From assembly GCF_018417595.1 (NCBI RefSeq), contig NZ_CP070982.1, forward strand, positions 3,740,001 through 3,804,000: a stretch of 64,000 nucleotides of DNA. Direction: 5' to 3'. The stretch is from Pseudomonas entomophila (GTDB lineage Bacteria > Pseudomonadota > Gammaproteobacteria > Pseudomonadales > Pseudomonadaceae). The position numbers and the translations under genes were made by a program. Below, piece after piece: positions 1-10,405 of the stretch; the first letter of the stretch is position 1; each line of letters begins with the position of its first letter. The notes under the pieces are model-generated. The model saw only the letters and a list, made by a program, of their open reading frames with translations. It was not told the DNA's origin and made no database searches.

Positions 1-1
1 A

Positions 2-1045
2 ACAGCCCTCGAGACCTTGAGAGCGCTTCGTGAGGCCATCAATGTGCAGGCTGCCAAGCCGGGGATAAAGGCACCTGAAGCCCAGGCTCATGCCACCGTG
101 ATCAAACAGTCGATCGTAACGCTCGAGACTGCCCAAGCGACCGTTGACCAGACAACGACCAGCCTCACGCAAGCCAGCACGGTCGCAGACGTTCAGGTGT
201 TGCTTGCCACTATGAACAAGGCCGTCGCCTGCGCCATGAAAGCCCGGCGTAATGCCGACGAGGCGGTCAGCCAGGCCGAACGCGAGGTTGAAGCCAAGCG
301 CAAGGCCGATAAAGCCGAAACCGACCACAGCGCTGAAGAAACCGGTGATACCGACCAGGCGACCACCGAAACCCCACGCGCGACGGACGATGACGTCGAT
401 AAAGAGAAACTGCCCAAGCAGGGCTCAAATACCCTCGGTAGCCTGCTTGAAACCCTACGAAACGGTAAAACCTATGCGCAGACCAAGGAAACCCTGAAGC
501 AAGTGACCGACAAGCTCGCCAAGGTCCAGGACAGTGGCACAAGGCAGGCACTGCGCTGCGCACAGGTGTACGCATTGGTCTGGGGCGTGCATGTCGCCGA
601 TTCAGCCGACGCCAAGGCTGCCGTCGAGGCGGTGAACGCGGACGCCAAGGCTGCCGACAGCTCATCGGCCCTGGCGGATGCCAATGCGGCGGAAACAGCC
701 TATCAGGATGCCTGCCGGGAGACCCCGGACGCCCCCGCTGTCGCTGAAGCCATCAAGGCATATGAAAACGCCCAGGTGAGCCTGGACAGGAAAAAAGCCA
801 CGGTGACCGCCAATCTGAATAAAACCGTGGAAGTCGTGCGGGCCAGCCCGTTCGGATGGGAAGACAAAACCTATAACTATAAAGGTGTCATTAAAAGCAT
901 CAGTGACGATGCGTCAGAGTTCATGCTTGTCGATGAAGCCGATGGCGCTGAGGTGCTCATGCTGTTCAGCAAGTTGATCAGTATCAATGTGCCCATGGAA
1001 CGGGTAAGCGGAATTTCATCTGCGTTACTCAAGACACCACTATGA
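2..1045 (+). CDS. hypothetical Ala-rich coiled-coil protein, 5' end outside the window
   Basis: The reading frame is open to the left edge. The first possible start (TTG at 17) has no ribosome-binding site, so the gene very probably begins upstream. About 345 residues are visible, rich in Ala, Lys, Glu and Thr with heptad-like helical stretches, split near residues 105-135 by an acidic, disordered Asp/Glu/Thr segment. The last ~60 residues change character to a compact beta-rich pattern (GVIKSISDD, then FMLVDEADGAEVLMLF) that recalls a small Sm/SH3-like barrel; this is only a visual impression. There is no signal peptide or membrane helix in the visible part. I do not recognise the family and assign no function. 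Confidence 0.7.
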   Translation, partial: TALETLRALREAINVQAAKPGIKAPEAQAHATVIKQSIVTLETAQATVDQTTTSLTQASTVADVQVLLATMNKAVACAMKARRNADEAVSQAEREVEAKRKADKAETDHSAEETGDTDQATTETPRATDDDVDKEKLPKQGSNTLGSLLETLRNGKTYAQTKETLKQVTDKLAKVQDSGTRQALRCAQVYALVWGVHVADSADAKAAVEAVNADAKAADSSSALADANAAETAYQDACRETPDAPAVAEAIKAYENAQVSLDRKKATVTANLNKTVEVVRASPFGWEDKTYNYKGVIKSISDDASEFMLVDEADGAEVLMLFSKLISINVPMERVSGISSALLKTPL

Positions 1046-1263
1046 AACCCACTCCCTAAGGGCATGATACAGGCAGGGCCAGGACAGCAGCTTCTGGTCG
1101 TGCCTGGTGTGCATCGAATGTGAATGCCTCAAACCGGTGAAACGGGACCGGGCTTGTTCCCCGCGACCCCAGATTGACGCCGTACCTGGTAATTTTACTA
1201 GTAGCTGAATCGACCCGCGTGTTGCTATAAAACAGACGCCTATCACCATAACAGGAGCCGATC

Positions 1264-1467
1264 ATGTCCAAGAAAGACGACCTAATAAACTTACTCGCCG
1301 ACAAGTACGGCAAGAAAAAAGAAAATATCAAAGGCACCACCCCTATCAACGACATCATTAATGACAAAGAGCTCCCCTCCCACGTGGAAACCTTATTTCG
1401 CAAAAAGCTCTCCAGCAGAGACGTGGAAAATCTCACCGACATCGACAGTTTGGTCGCACTGTTGTAA
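1264..1467 (+). CDS. small ACP-like protein without an obvious phosphopantetheine site
   Basis: A 67-residue protein with a good Shine-Dalgarno (AGGAG at 1252-1256, 7 nt before ATG). A TATAAA box at 1226-1231 could be its -10 element. Helix 1 (DDLINLLADKYG), the long loop and the final helix (LTDIDSLVALL) resemble the layout of an acyl carrier protein. The usual DSL serine after the loop is replaced by ELPSHVETL, so the carrier serine appears to be missing. It is Lys/Asp-rich and lower in GC than its neighbours. Function unknown; the ACP-like fold is an inference from pattern only. Confidence 0.6.
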   Translation: MSKKDDLINLLADKYGKKKENIKGTTPINDIINDKELPSHVETLFRKKLSSRDVENLTDIDSLVALL

Positions 1468-1481
1468 TTAAGCTCTGGTAT

Positions 1482-1510
1482 GCCCCTTTTTCAGCCATTG
1501 AAGAAGGGGC
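1482..1510. terminator. hairpin between convergent genes
   Basis: GCCCCTT at 1482-1488 and AAGGGGC at 1504-1510 can pair around a 15-nt loop in the 52-bp gap between the small ACP-like gene and the convergent acyl-CoA synthetase. There is no strong U-tract on either side, so it is only a candidate bidirectional terminator. Confidence 0.4.
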
Positions 1511-1519
1511 GTTTCCTCA

Positions 1520-3190
1520 TCACCCTGCCAACTCCTCAATACTCACTTCCCGCATCCGAAACTTCTGCACCTTCCCCGTCACCGTCATCGGAAACTCATC
1601 GACAAAACGGAAATGCCGCGGCGTCTTGAAATGCGCCAGCCGCGCCTTGCACCACTGCTGCAGCTCTTCCGCCGTGGCTCTGTGGCCCGGATGCAGGCGA
1701 ATCCACGCCACCACCTCCTCGCCATACTTGCTGCACGGAATCCCCACCACCTGCGCCTCGGCCACCGCCGGGTGGGTGTGGAAGAACTCCTCCAGCTCAC
1801 GCGGGTAGATGTTCTCGCCCCCGCGAATGATCATATCCTTGTTGCGCCCGACGATACGCACATAACCCTCGTCATCCATCACCGCCAGGTCGCCGCTGTG
1901 CATCCAGCCGGCCGGGTCGATGGCGTCGTGGGTGGCCTGCAGGTTGTCCCAGTAACCGAGCATCACGCTGTAGCCACGGGTGCACAGCTCGCCAATTTCG
2001 CCACGGGCAACGATGCGCCCGTCGGTATCCACCAGCTTGGTCTCCAACTGCGGCTGGGTGCGGCCCACGGTGGTCACGCGCAGCTCAAGGCCATCGTCGG
2101 GACCGGTCTGCAGCGACACCGGGCTGGTCTCGGTCATGCCGTAGGCAATCTGCACTTCGGCCATGTGCAACTGGTCGATCACCTTGCGCATCACCTCGAT
2201 CGGGCAGGTGGCGCCGGCCATGATGCCGCTGCGCAGGGTGGACAGGTCCAGCGTGGCGCGGCTGGGGTGGTCGAGCATGGCGATGAACATGGTCGGCACG
2301 CCATAGAGGATGCTGGCGCGCTCCTCGGCCACGGCGCGCAGGGTGAGCTCGGCGTCGAAGGCGTCGTTGGGGTAGACCATGGTGCTGCCGTGGGTGATGC
2401 AACCGAGATTGCCCATGACCATGCCGAAGCAGTGGTACAGCGGCACCGGGATCACCATGCGGTCATGCTCGGTCAGGCCCAGGCTCTCACCCACCAGGTA
2501 GCCGTTGTTGAGGATGTTGTAGTGGCTCAGGGTCGCGCCCTTGGGCGCGCCGGTGGTGCCGGAGGTGTACTGGATGTTTACCGGCTGGTCGAATTGCAGG
2601 CCTTGCTGGCGGGCCTCGCAGGCGGCGGGTTCCACCTCCCCTGCCCGGCCGGCCAGCGCGCCCCAGGGCAGGAAGCCCGCCGGCGGTTCGGCGGCCAGGC
2701 TGATCACGCCGCGCAGCTCCGGCAGATGTTCGCTGGCCAGTTCGCCCAGGGCATGGCTCGCCAGTTCAGGCACCAGTTCCTGCACCATCGCGTGGTAGTT
2801 GGAGGTCTTGAAGGCATCGGCGCATACCAGCCAGCGGCAGCCGGACTGGCGCAGCACATATTCCAACTCACCCACCCGATAGGCCGGGTTGATGTTGACC
2901 AGGATCGCGCCGACCTTGGCCGTGGCCAGTTGCAGGATGCACCACTGGGCGCAGTTGGGCGCCCAGATGCCGACCCGCTCGCCCACCTCCACGCCCAGCG
3001 CCATCAAGGCCCGGGCATGCACATCGACCTCGGCGGCCAGCTCGCGCCAGCTGTAGCGCAGGCGCTGGTGGCGCACCACCAGCGCCTCGCGCTCGCCATG
3101 GCGGGCGACAGTGGCATCGAAGGCCTGGCCAATGGTCCGGGTGAGCAGAGGTTGGTCCTGGCGGCCGCGCGTGTAGCTTGGTTGAGGCAT
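1520..3190 (-). CDS. acyl-CoA synthetase (AMP-binding), liu-linked
   Basis: A 556-residue adenylate-forming ligase that activates a carboxylic acid to its acyl-CoA through an acyl-AMP. The P-loop is YTSGTTGAPKGATLSH (~residues 209-224). The A-loop region reads MHSGDLAVMDDEGYVRIVGRNKD, and the C-terminal catalytic lysine lies in TVTGKVQKF. Length is normal for medium/long-chain acyl-CoA synthetases. The ATG at 3190 follows AAGAAGGG. It is divergent from liuABCD and shares their control region, which suggests that it activates a branched or methyl-branched acid feeding the leucine/isovalerate route. The substrate cannot be read from the sequence. Confidence 0.93.
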   Translation of the reverse strand: MPQPSYTRGRQDQPLLTRTIGQAFDATVARHGEREALVVRHQRLRYSWRELAAEVDVHARALMALGVEVGERVGIWAPNCAQWCILQLATAKVGAILVNINPAYRVGELEYVLRQSGCRWLVCADAFKTSNYHAMVQELVPELASHALGELASEHLPELRGVISLAAEPPAGFLPWGALAGRAGEVEPAACEARQQGLQFDQPVNIQYTSGTTGAPKGATLSHYNILNNGYLVGESLGLTEHDRMVIPVPLYHCFGMVMGNLGCITHGSTMVYPNDAFDAELTLRAVAEERASILYGVPTMFIAMLDHPSRATLDLSTLRSGIMAGATCPIEVMRKVIDQLHMAEVQIAYGMTETSPVSLQTGPDDGLELRVTTVGRTQPQLETKLVDTDGRIVARGEIGELCTRGYSVMLGYWDNLQATHDAIDPAGWMHSGDLAVMDDEGYVRIVGRNKDMIIRGGENIYPRELEEFFHTHPAVAEAQVVGIPCSKYGEEVVAWIRLHPGHRATAEELQQWCKARLAHFKTPRHFRFVDEFPMTVTGKVQKFRMREVSIEELAG

Positions 3191-3254
3191 GGTAATCCCT
3201 TCTTGTGGTTGTTCTGGGCATGACTGAAGCAGGCGGCGATTACTCTGGCGCAGA

Positions 3255-3320
3255 TTTACGTTTACGTAAAGGTGATGTACTGATTGACACGCTCGGAAGG
3301 CAGGTTTACGTTAACGTCAA
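3255..3320. promoter_or_regulatory. two palindromic operators in the liu divergent promoter region (LiuR-like)
   Basis: Site 1 (3255-3270) is TTTACGT-TT-ACGTAAA, a perfect 7-bp inverted repeat with a 2-bp centre. Site 2 (3305-3320) is TTTACGT-TA-ACGTCAA, the same palindrome with one arm mismatch. The two centres are exactly 50 bp apart. A TTGACA hexamer lies between them at 3284-3289. MerR-family LiuR regulators control liu operons in many gamma-proteobacteria, and this palindrome is what I would expect as a LiuR-type operator. No liuR gene lies in the window, so the regulator is inferred. Confidence 0.75.
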
Positions 3321-3327
3321 CCATAAG

Positions 3328-3433
3328 CACCGACCCTGTGGGAGCGGGCTTGCCCGCGATGAGGCCGGACCAGACAACATCGCTGGCCGTTCTGACGGGC
3401 ATCGCGGGCAAGCCCGCTCCCACAGGGTCGGTG
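3328..3433. repeat. inverted REP pair in the liuA leader
   Basis: A 33-bp arm at 3328-3360 and its perfect reverse complement at 3401-3433 flank a 40-bp spacer. The arms contain the Pseudomonas REP core TGTGGGAGCGGGCTTGCCC. The pair lies between the liu operators and the liuA start, so it would probably be transcribed as a very stable hairpin in the liuA leader. Confidence 0.93.
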
Positions 3434-3470
3434 CAGTACCTCGAACTTCAAGAACAAGAAGGTGCCCCCC

Positions 3471-4634
3471 ATGCATTACCCCAGCCTGAACTTCGCCTTG
3501 GGCGAAACCATCGACATGCTCCGCGACCAGGTGCGCACCTTCGCCGCCGCCGAACTGGCGCCACGCGCCGCGCAGATCGACCACGACAACCTGTTCCCCG
3601 CCGACATGTGGCGCAAGTTCGGCGACATGGGCCTGCTGGGCATCACCGTTCCTGAAGAATACGGCGGCGCCGGCCTGGGCTACCTGGCCCACGTGGTGTC
3701 GATGGAAGAGATCAGCCGCGCCTCGGCCTCGGTGGCCCTGTCGTACGGCGCCCACTCCAACCTGTGCGTCAACCAGATCAACCGCAACGGCACCCACGAG
3801 CAGAAGCTCAAGTACCTGCCCAAGCTGATCAGCGGCGAGCACATCGGCGCCCTGGCCATGAGCGAGCCCAACGCCGGCTCCGACGTGGTATCGATGAAGC
3901 TGCGCGCCGAAAAGCGCGGCGACCGCTATGTGCTCAACGGCAGCAAGACCTGGATCACCAACGGCCCCGACGCCAACACCTACGTGATCTACGCCAAGAC
4001 CGACCTGGACAAGGGCCCCCACGGCATCACCGCGTTCATCGTCGAGCGCGACTGGAAAGGCTTCACCCGCAGCAACAAGTTCGACAAGCTGGGCATGCGC
4101 GGCTCCAACACCTGCGAGCTGTTCTTCGATGACGTCGAAGTGCCGGAGGAAAACATCCTCGGCCAGCTCAACGGCGGCGTGCGCGTGCTGATGAGCGGCC
4201 TGGACTACGAGCGTGTGGTGCTCGCCGGCGGCCCCACCGGCATCATGCAGAGCTGCATGGACCTGGTCGTCCCGTACATCCATGACCGCAAGCAGTTCGG
4301 CCAGAGCATCGGCGAATTCCAGCTGATCCAGGGCAAGATCGCCGACATGTACACCCAGCTCAACGCCAGCCGCGCCTACCTGTACGCCGTGGCCCAGGCC
4401 TGCGACCGTGCCGAGACCACCCGCAAGGACGCCGCCGGGGTGATCCTGTACACCGCCGAGCGCGCCACGCAGATGGCCCTGGAGGCGATCCAGATTCTTG
4501 GCGGCAACGGCTACATCAATGAATTCCCGGCTGGCCGCCTGCTGCGCGACGCCAAGCTGTACGAGATCGGCGCCGGCACCAGCGAGATCCGCCGGATGCT
4601 GATCGGCCGCGAACTGTTCAACGAAACCCGCTGA
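3471..4634 (+). CDS. liuA: isovaleryl-CoA dehydrogenase
   Basis: A flavoprotein of the acyl-CoA dehydrogenase family that oxidises isovaleryl-CoA to 3-methylcrotonyl-CoA in leucine breakdown. The ATG at 3471 is preferred over the in-frame GTG at 3462: it has AAGAAGG about 8 nt upstream and gives 387 residues, the usual length. Visible motifs are [17 protein letters not shown] (FAD/substrate region), WITNGPDA and the C-terminal [34 protein letters not shown]. It is the first gene of liuABCD, 19 bp before liuB. The neighbouring carboxylase and hydratase genes make the isovaleryl specificity very likely. Confidence 0.97.
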   Translation: MHYPSLNFALGETIDMLRDQVRTFAAAELAPRAAQIDHDNLFPADMWRKFGDMGLLGITVPEEYGGAGLGYLAHVVSMEEISRASASVALSYGAHSNLCVNQINRNGTHEQKLKYLPKLISGEHIGALAMSEPNAGSDVVSMKLRAEKRGDRYVLNGSKTWITNGPDANTYVIYAKTDLDKGPHGITAFIVERDWKGFTRSNKFDKLGMRGSNTCELFFDDVEVPEENILGQLNGGVRVLMSGLDYERVVLAGGPTGIMQSCMDLVVPYIHDRKQFGQSIGEFQLIQGKIADMYTQLNASRAYLYAVAQACDRAETTRKDAAGVILYTAERATQMALEAIQILGGNGYINEFPAGRLLRDAKLYEIGAGTSEIRRMLIGRELFNETR

Positions 4635-4653
4635 GCATAAGGAACGGGCGTCC

Positions 4654-6261
<1,608 letters not shown>

Positions 6262-6264
6262 CCC

Positions 6265-7080
6265 ATGAGCGACTTCGCGACTATCGAACTGGTCAAGGAC
6301 CCTCGCGGTTTCGCCACCCTGTGGCTGAGCCGGGAAGACAAGAACAACGCCTTCAATGCGCAGATGATCCGCGAGCTGATCGTCGCCCTCGACCAGCTGA
6401 GCGAGAACGCCGGCCTGCGCTTCGTGGTGCTGCGCGGCCGTGGCCGGCACTTCAGTGCCGGCGCGGATCTGGCCTGGATGCAGCAGTCGGCCGAGCTGGA
6501 TTTCAACACCAACCTCGACGATGCCCATGAGCTGGGCGAACTGATGTACGCCCTGCACCGGCTCAAGGCCCCGACCCTGGCCGTGGTGCAAGGCGCGGCC
6601 TTCGGCGGCGCGCTGGGGCTGATCAGTTGCTGCGACATGGCCATCGGCGCCGAAGACGCCCAGCTGTGCCTGTCGGAAGTGCGCATCGGCCTCGCCCCGG
6701 CGGTGATCAGCCCGTTCGTGGTCAAGGCCATCGGCGAGCGCGCCGCGCGCCGCTACGCCCTCACCGCCGAGCGCTTCAGCGGCCTGCGCGCCCGCGACCT
6801 GGGCCTGCTGGCCGAGGTGTACCCGGCCGCCGAGCTGGACATGCAAGTCGAGGCCTGGGTCGACAACCTGCTGCAGAACAGCCCCCAGGCCCTGCGCGCC
6901 ACCAAGGACCTGCTGCGCGAAGTGGACGATGGCGAGCTGAGCCCGGCGCTGCGCCGCTACTGCGAGAACACCATCGCCCGCATCCGCGTCAGCGCCGAAG
7001 GCCAGGAGGGCCTGCGCGCCTTCCTGGAGAAACGCCGCCCCGCCTGGCAAACCGAGCACAAGAAGGAGCCGCGCCCATGA
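6265..7080 (+). CDS. liuC: methylglutaconyl-CoA hydratase (crotonase family)
   Basis: A 271-residue enoyl-CoA hydratase/isomerase-family protein that hydrates 3-methylglutaconyl-CoA to HMG-CoA. The oxyanion-hole segments are visible (GRGRHFSAGADLAWMQ and GAAFGGALGLISCCDMAIG), with acidic residues in the expected place (LSEVRIGLAPAVISPFV). Its stop overlaps the liuD start in ATGA, indicating translational coupling. The liuE lyase step is not encoded in this window. Confidence 0.95.
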   Translation: MSDFATIELVKDPRGFATLWLSREDKNNAFNAQMIRELIVALDQLSENAGLRFVVLRGRGRHFSAGADLAWMQQSAELDFNTNLDDAHELGELMYALHRLKAPTLAVVQGAAFGGALGLISCCDMAIGAEDAQLCLSEVRIGLAPAVISPFVVKAIGERAARRYALTAERFSGLRARDLGLLAEVYPAAELDMQVEAWVDNLLQNSPQALRATKDLLREVDDGELSPALRRYCENTIARIRVSAEGQEGLRAFLEKRRPAWQTEHKKEPRP

Positions 7081-9032
7081 GCCGCCCCACCCTCACCACC
7101 CTGCTGGTCGCCAACCGCGGCGAGATCGCCTGCCGGGTGATGCGCACCGCCAAGGCCATGGGCCTGACCACCGTGGCCGTGCACAGCGCCACCGACCGCG
7201 AGGCGTGCCACAGCCGCGAAGCGGACATCCGCGTCGACCTCGGTGGCACCAAGGCCGCCGAGAGCTACCTGGTGATCGACAAGCTGATCGCCGCAGCCAA
7301 GGCCAGCGGCGCCCAGGCCATCCACCCGGGCTATGGCTTTCTCTCGGAAAACGCCGGCTTCGCCCGCGCCATCGAGCAGGCCGGGCTGATCTTCCTCGGC
7401 CCACCGGCCAGCGCCATCGACGCCATGGGCAGCAAGTCAGCGGCCAAGGCGCTGATGGAGGCCGCCGGGGTGCCGCTGGTGCCGGGCTACCACGGCGAGG
7501 CCCAGGACCTGGAGACCTTCCGCGCCGCCGCCGAGCGCATCGGTTACCCGGTGCTGCTCAAGGCCAGCGCCGGGGGCGGCGGCAAGGGCATGAAGGTGGT
7601 CGAGGACGAAAGCCAGCTGGCCGACGCCCTGGCCTCGGCGCAGCGTGAAGCGCAGTCGTCGTTCGGCGATGCACGGATGCTGGTCGAGAAGTACGTGCTC
7701 AAGCCACGCCATGTGGAAATCCAGGTGTTCGCCGACCAGCATGGCAACTGCCTGTACCTCAACGAGCGCGATTGCTCGATCCAGCGCCGCCACCAGAAAG
7801 TGGTCGAGGAAGCACCGGCCCCGGGCCTGTCCCCTGACCTGCGCAAAGCCATGGGCGAGGCGGCGGTACGCGCAGCCCAGGCTATCGGCTATGTCGGCGC
7901 CGGCACCGTGGAGTTCCTGCTCGACGCCCGGGGCGAATTCTTCTTCATGGAGATGAACACCCGCCTGCAGGTGGAGCACCCGGTCACCGAAGCCATCACC
8001 GGGCTCGACCTGGTGGCCTGGCAGGTCCGCGTGGCCTGCGGCGAGCCGCTGCCGATCACCCAGGAGCAAGTGCCGTTGATGGGCCATGCCATCGAGGTGC
8101 GGCTGTATGCGGAAGACCCGGCCAATGAATTCCTGCCGGCCACCGGCACCCTGGCGCTGTACCGCGAGTCGGCGCCGGGCGAAGGGCGCCGGGTGGACAG
8201 CGGCGTCAGCGAGGGTGACGTGGTGTCGCCCTTCTACGACCCGATGCTGGGCAAGCTGATCGCCTGGGGCCAGGACCGCGAACAGGCGCGCCTGCGGCTG
8301 CTGGCGATGCTTGATGAGTTCGCCATTGGTGGGTTGAAGACCAATATCGCCTTCCTGCGCCGCATTCTCGCGCACCCGGCGTTCGCAGAGGCCGAGCTGG
8401 ACACCGGTTTCATTCCACGTCATCAGGACGTCTTGCTGCCTGCGCCGCAGCCCTTGCCGGCACTGTTCTGGGAAGCCGCCGCCGAAGCCTGGCTGCAGAG
8501 CGAGCCGGCGCAGCAGCGCAAGGACGACCGCGCTTCGCCGTGGGCTGCCCGCGATGGCCTGCGCCTGGGCCTGCCGGCGCGCAGCAGCCTGCACTTGCAG
8601 TGCGAGGGGCATGAGCAGGCGGTGGCGCTGGAGCGCAGCGCGCCTTCTACCTATCGATTGCTGGGTGAGCAGCTGTGCCACGATCAGGACGGCTTGCGCC
8701 GTCGTCATCTGGCGGTGCGTCGGGGCGATACCCTGTACCTGCAATGGCAGGGTGAACTGCATGCCATCAGCGTTCATGACCCGATCGCTGCAGCCGAGGC
8801 CAGCCACAGCCACCAGGGCGGGCTGGGCGCGCCCATGAACGGCAGCATCGTGCGGGTGCTGGTCGAGCCGGGGCAGGTGGTCGAGGCCGGCACCGCGCTG
8901 GTGGTGCTGGAGGCGATGAAGATGGAGCACAGCATTCGTGCGCCGCATGATGGGGTGGTGAAGGCGCTGTTCTGCCAGGAGGGGGATATGGTCAGCGAAG
9001 GGACGGTGTTGGTGGAGTTGGAGGAGGCGTAA
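7077..9032 (+). CDS. liuD: methylcrotonyl-CoA carboxylase, biotin-carrying (alpha) subunit
   Basis: A 651-residue subunit with an N-terminal biotin carboxylase (LLVANRGEIACRVMRTA, the ATP-grasp KASAGGGGKGMK, HVEIQVFADQHGN, EMNTRLQVEHPVTE) and a C-terminal biotinyl domain with the modified lysine in VVLEAMKMEHSI. The start is the ATG overlapping the liuC stop by 4 bp; the frame extends further upstream but only through liuC. It carboxylates enzyme-bound biotin with ATP and bicarbonate for LiuB. It is the last liu gene here and is followed by a strong hairpin. Confidence 0.97.
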   Translation: MSRPTLTTLLVANRGEIACRVMRTAKAMGLTTVAVHSATDREACHSREADIRVDLGGTKAAESYLVIDKLIAAAKASGAQAIHPGYGFLSENAGFARAIEQAGLIFLGPPASAIDAMGSKSAAKALMEAAGVPLVPGYHGEAQDLETFRAAAERIGYPVLLKASAGGGGKGMKVVEDESQLADALASAQREAQSSFGDARMLVEKYVLKPRHVEIQVFADQHGNCLYLNERDCSIQRRHQKVVEEAPAPGLSPDLRKAMGEAAVRAAQAIGYVGAGTVEFLLDARGEFFFMEMNTRLQVEHPVTEAITGLDLVAWQVRVACGEPLPITQEQVPLMGHAIEVRLYAEDPANEFLPATGTLALYRESAPGEGRRVDSGVSEGDVVSPFYDPMLGKLIAWGQDREQARLRLLAMLDEFAIGGLKTNIAFLRRILAHPAFAEAELDTGFIPRHQDVLLPAPQPLPALFWEAAAEAWLQSEPAQQRKDDRASPWAARDGLRLGLPARSSLHLQCEGHEQAVALERSAPSTYRLLGEQLCHDQDGLRRRHLAVRRGDTLYLQWQGELHAISVHDPIAAAEASHSHQGGLGAPMNGSIVRVLVEPGQVVEAGTALVVLEAMKMEHSIRAPHDGVVKALFCQEGDMVSEGTVLVELEEA

Positions 9033-9072
9033 CGGCGGCGAGGTGTTCGCCGAAAGAATTGTGCCGCCTATC

Positions 9073-9104
9073 AGATCGAGCGCCGCGCGGGCGGCGCTCG
9101 ATCT
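9073..9104. terminator. perfect 14-bp hairpin after liuD
   Basis: AGATCGAGCGCCGC (9073-9086) and GCGGCGCTCGATCT (9091-9104) pair perfectly around a 4-nt loop, 40 bp after the liuD stop. There is no clear U-tract, so it may act as a terminator, as an mRNA-stabilising hairpin, or simply be a dispersed repeat. The same GAGCGCCGC core recurs near 49275 and 49395. Confidence 0.6.
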
Positions 9105-9165
9105 CAAGAGCGCTGCCAGGCTACCGTCTGGCACCTGGCCGCCCCAACGCGGTCTGCGCGCAGAT

Positions 9166-9828
9166 CTAGAGCACCCCGTGCATCCGCACCACGACACCTA
9201 GAAACTCGCACCCCTCCTCGCACACCAGCGTCGGATAGATGTTGTTAAGCGCCTTTAGATACCGCTGCCCACCCTCCTCGGCCAACTGCCGAAAGATCGC
9301 GGATTTGCCCGGTAACCGGGCAATCACCAGGCGCCCCGGCTCGGCAGCCACACCGTCATCGACCAGGATCCGAACCCCCTCGGGCACACTTCTGCCGCTG
9401 GCCGCGCTCATGGTGTCGTTTTCAACCGTCAACCAGAACGCCTTGCCCTGGGCCAGGTAGTCGGTCTGCTCGAAGACATCGGGCGCTCCCTGCTCCTGAC
9501 CCAACGAGGCCCAGTCACGCACCGGATAGCGGAAGCACACAAAGTACTTCGCCAGCCCGTCGTCGTCATCCTCGTCCTCGACACCATAACGCGCCCGTTC
9601 CTCACCCACCTGCCCCAGCACACGCAGCTGCATGCTGACCTGGTAGTGCGGCATGCCCAGTTCGATGAACGTGCGGTTCATCGAGTCGACCCGGGGTTGG
9701 CGCCGCTTCTTCAGCCAGTGACCGATGCTGCCCTGGGAAACCCCAACGCGTTCGGCAAGCTGTTCCTGGGAGATATCGAGCTCCTCGATCCGTTCCCGGA
9801 CGAGGGCGATCCATTTGTCCATATTCAT
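9166..9828 (-). CDS. XRE-family repressor with degenerate S24 (LexA/CI-like) C-terminal domain
   Basis: About 220 residues. The N-terminal helix-turn-helix is clear (ISQEQLAERVGVSQGSIGHWL). A linker contains an acidic run (EDEDDDDG). The C-terminal half has the beta-strand pattern of S24 peptidase-like repressors (FWLTVENDTMSAA, then GVRILVDDG, PGRLVIARL, YLKALNN). The position where self-cleaving members have the nucleophile serine (GDSM) reads NDTM, so autocleavage is doubtful. The start is uncertain: ATGs at 9828 and 9822 are plausible, and upstream in-frame starts run into the operator region. It is divergent from a DUF6124 gene. Confidence 0.85.
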   Translation of the reverse strand: MNMDKWIALVRERIEELDISQEQLAERVGVSQGSIGHWLKKRRQPRVDSMNRTFIELGMPHYQVSMQLRVLGQVGEERARYGVEDEDDDDGLAKYFVCFRYPVRDWASLGQEQGAPDVFEQTDYLAQGKAFWLTVENDTMSAASGRSVPEGVRILVDDGVAAEPGRLVIARLPGKSAIFRQLAEEGGQRYLKALNNIYPTLVCEEGCEFLGVVVRMHGVL

Positions 9829-9873
9829 CGCAGGCACGATACGGACTGCCTCCATGCGTTCAATACACATCAA

Positions 9874-9913
9874 GTAGTATTTGCTACAAAGCGTTTTAAT
9901 ACTTTAGGTATTA
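9874..9913. promoter_or_regulatory. operator-like palindromes between the XRE repressor and DUF6124 gene
   Basis: TAATAC-TTTAG-GTATTA (9897-9913) has perfect 6-bp arms. GTAG-TATTTG-CTAC (9874-9887) has perfect 4-bp arms. Both lie in the AT-rich gap between the divergent genes, a typical place for sites bound by an autoregulatory XRE repressor. The regulator assignment is inferred from position only. Confidence 0.5.
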
Positions 9914-9959
9914 GAATCTGACTTCACCTTTCACCCATTGGCATTCGCAGGTAATCAGG

Positions 9960-10274
9960 ATGAGCAGTTCGAAAGATACGGAAACAGATCTCGACGAAGA
10001 AGCCGCCCGCCGCGCCCTCGACTACTACCTCAACCCCGCCCCCACCGCCGCTGAGCTGGAGCGCTCGCTCTGGACCCTGCGCGAAGGTGTGAGTAGCGCG
10101 CAGGCCAGCGAACACGCCATGGCCCTGCTGCGCTGCGCCTCGGCCACGGCACAGGAAACCGGCGCCCATCTGCAGGGCACGACGCGGGAAGTGGTGTTTG
10201 CGTTGATGCACATGATCAACATGGCCCGTGCGTTGCTGGAGCAGCGCCACGCCATGGAGAAAACATCGATCTGA
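9960..10274 (+). CDS. DUF6124-type small protein
   Basis: A 104-residue, helical, soluble protein without signal peptide. The pattern ALDYYLNP near the start and the helical hairpin ASEHAMALLRCASATAQETGAHL-QGTTREVVFALMHMINMARALLE match the small Pseudomonas DUF6124 proteins as I know them. Function unknown. It is divergent from the XRE repressor and is probably controlled by it. Confidence 0.8.
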   Translation: MSSSKDTETDLDEEAARRALDYYLNPAPTAAELERSLWTLREGVSSAQASEHAMALLRCASATAQETGAHLQGTTREVVFALMHMINMARALLEQRHAMEKTSI

Positions 10275-10371
10275 AGGGAGAACGTGATAGCCGACGAACG
10301 GCAATAGCCCCAGTTGCCGGGGACTGGAGGTGCGTCAGGAGGATTTTTTTACCGGAACACGGAAAAATCAT

Positions 10372-10402
10372 TTGACTGGCAAATGATAACGATTATTATT
10401 GC
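10372..10402 (+). promoter_or_regulatory. PrrF promoter with overlapping Fur box
   Basis: A -35 element TTGACT (10372-10377), a 16-bp spacer and a -10 element TATTAT (10394-10399) place the start near 10406. The Fur box TGATAACGATTATTATT covers 10384-10400 and therefore the -10 element, as expected for an iron-repressed sRNA. Confidence 0.88.
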
Positions 10403-10405
10403 ACT

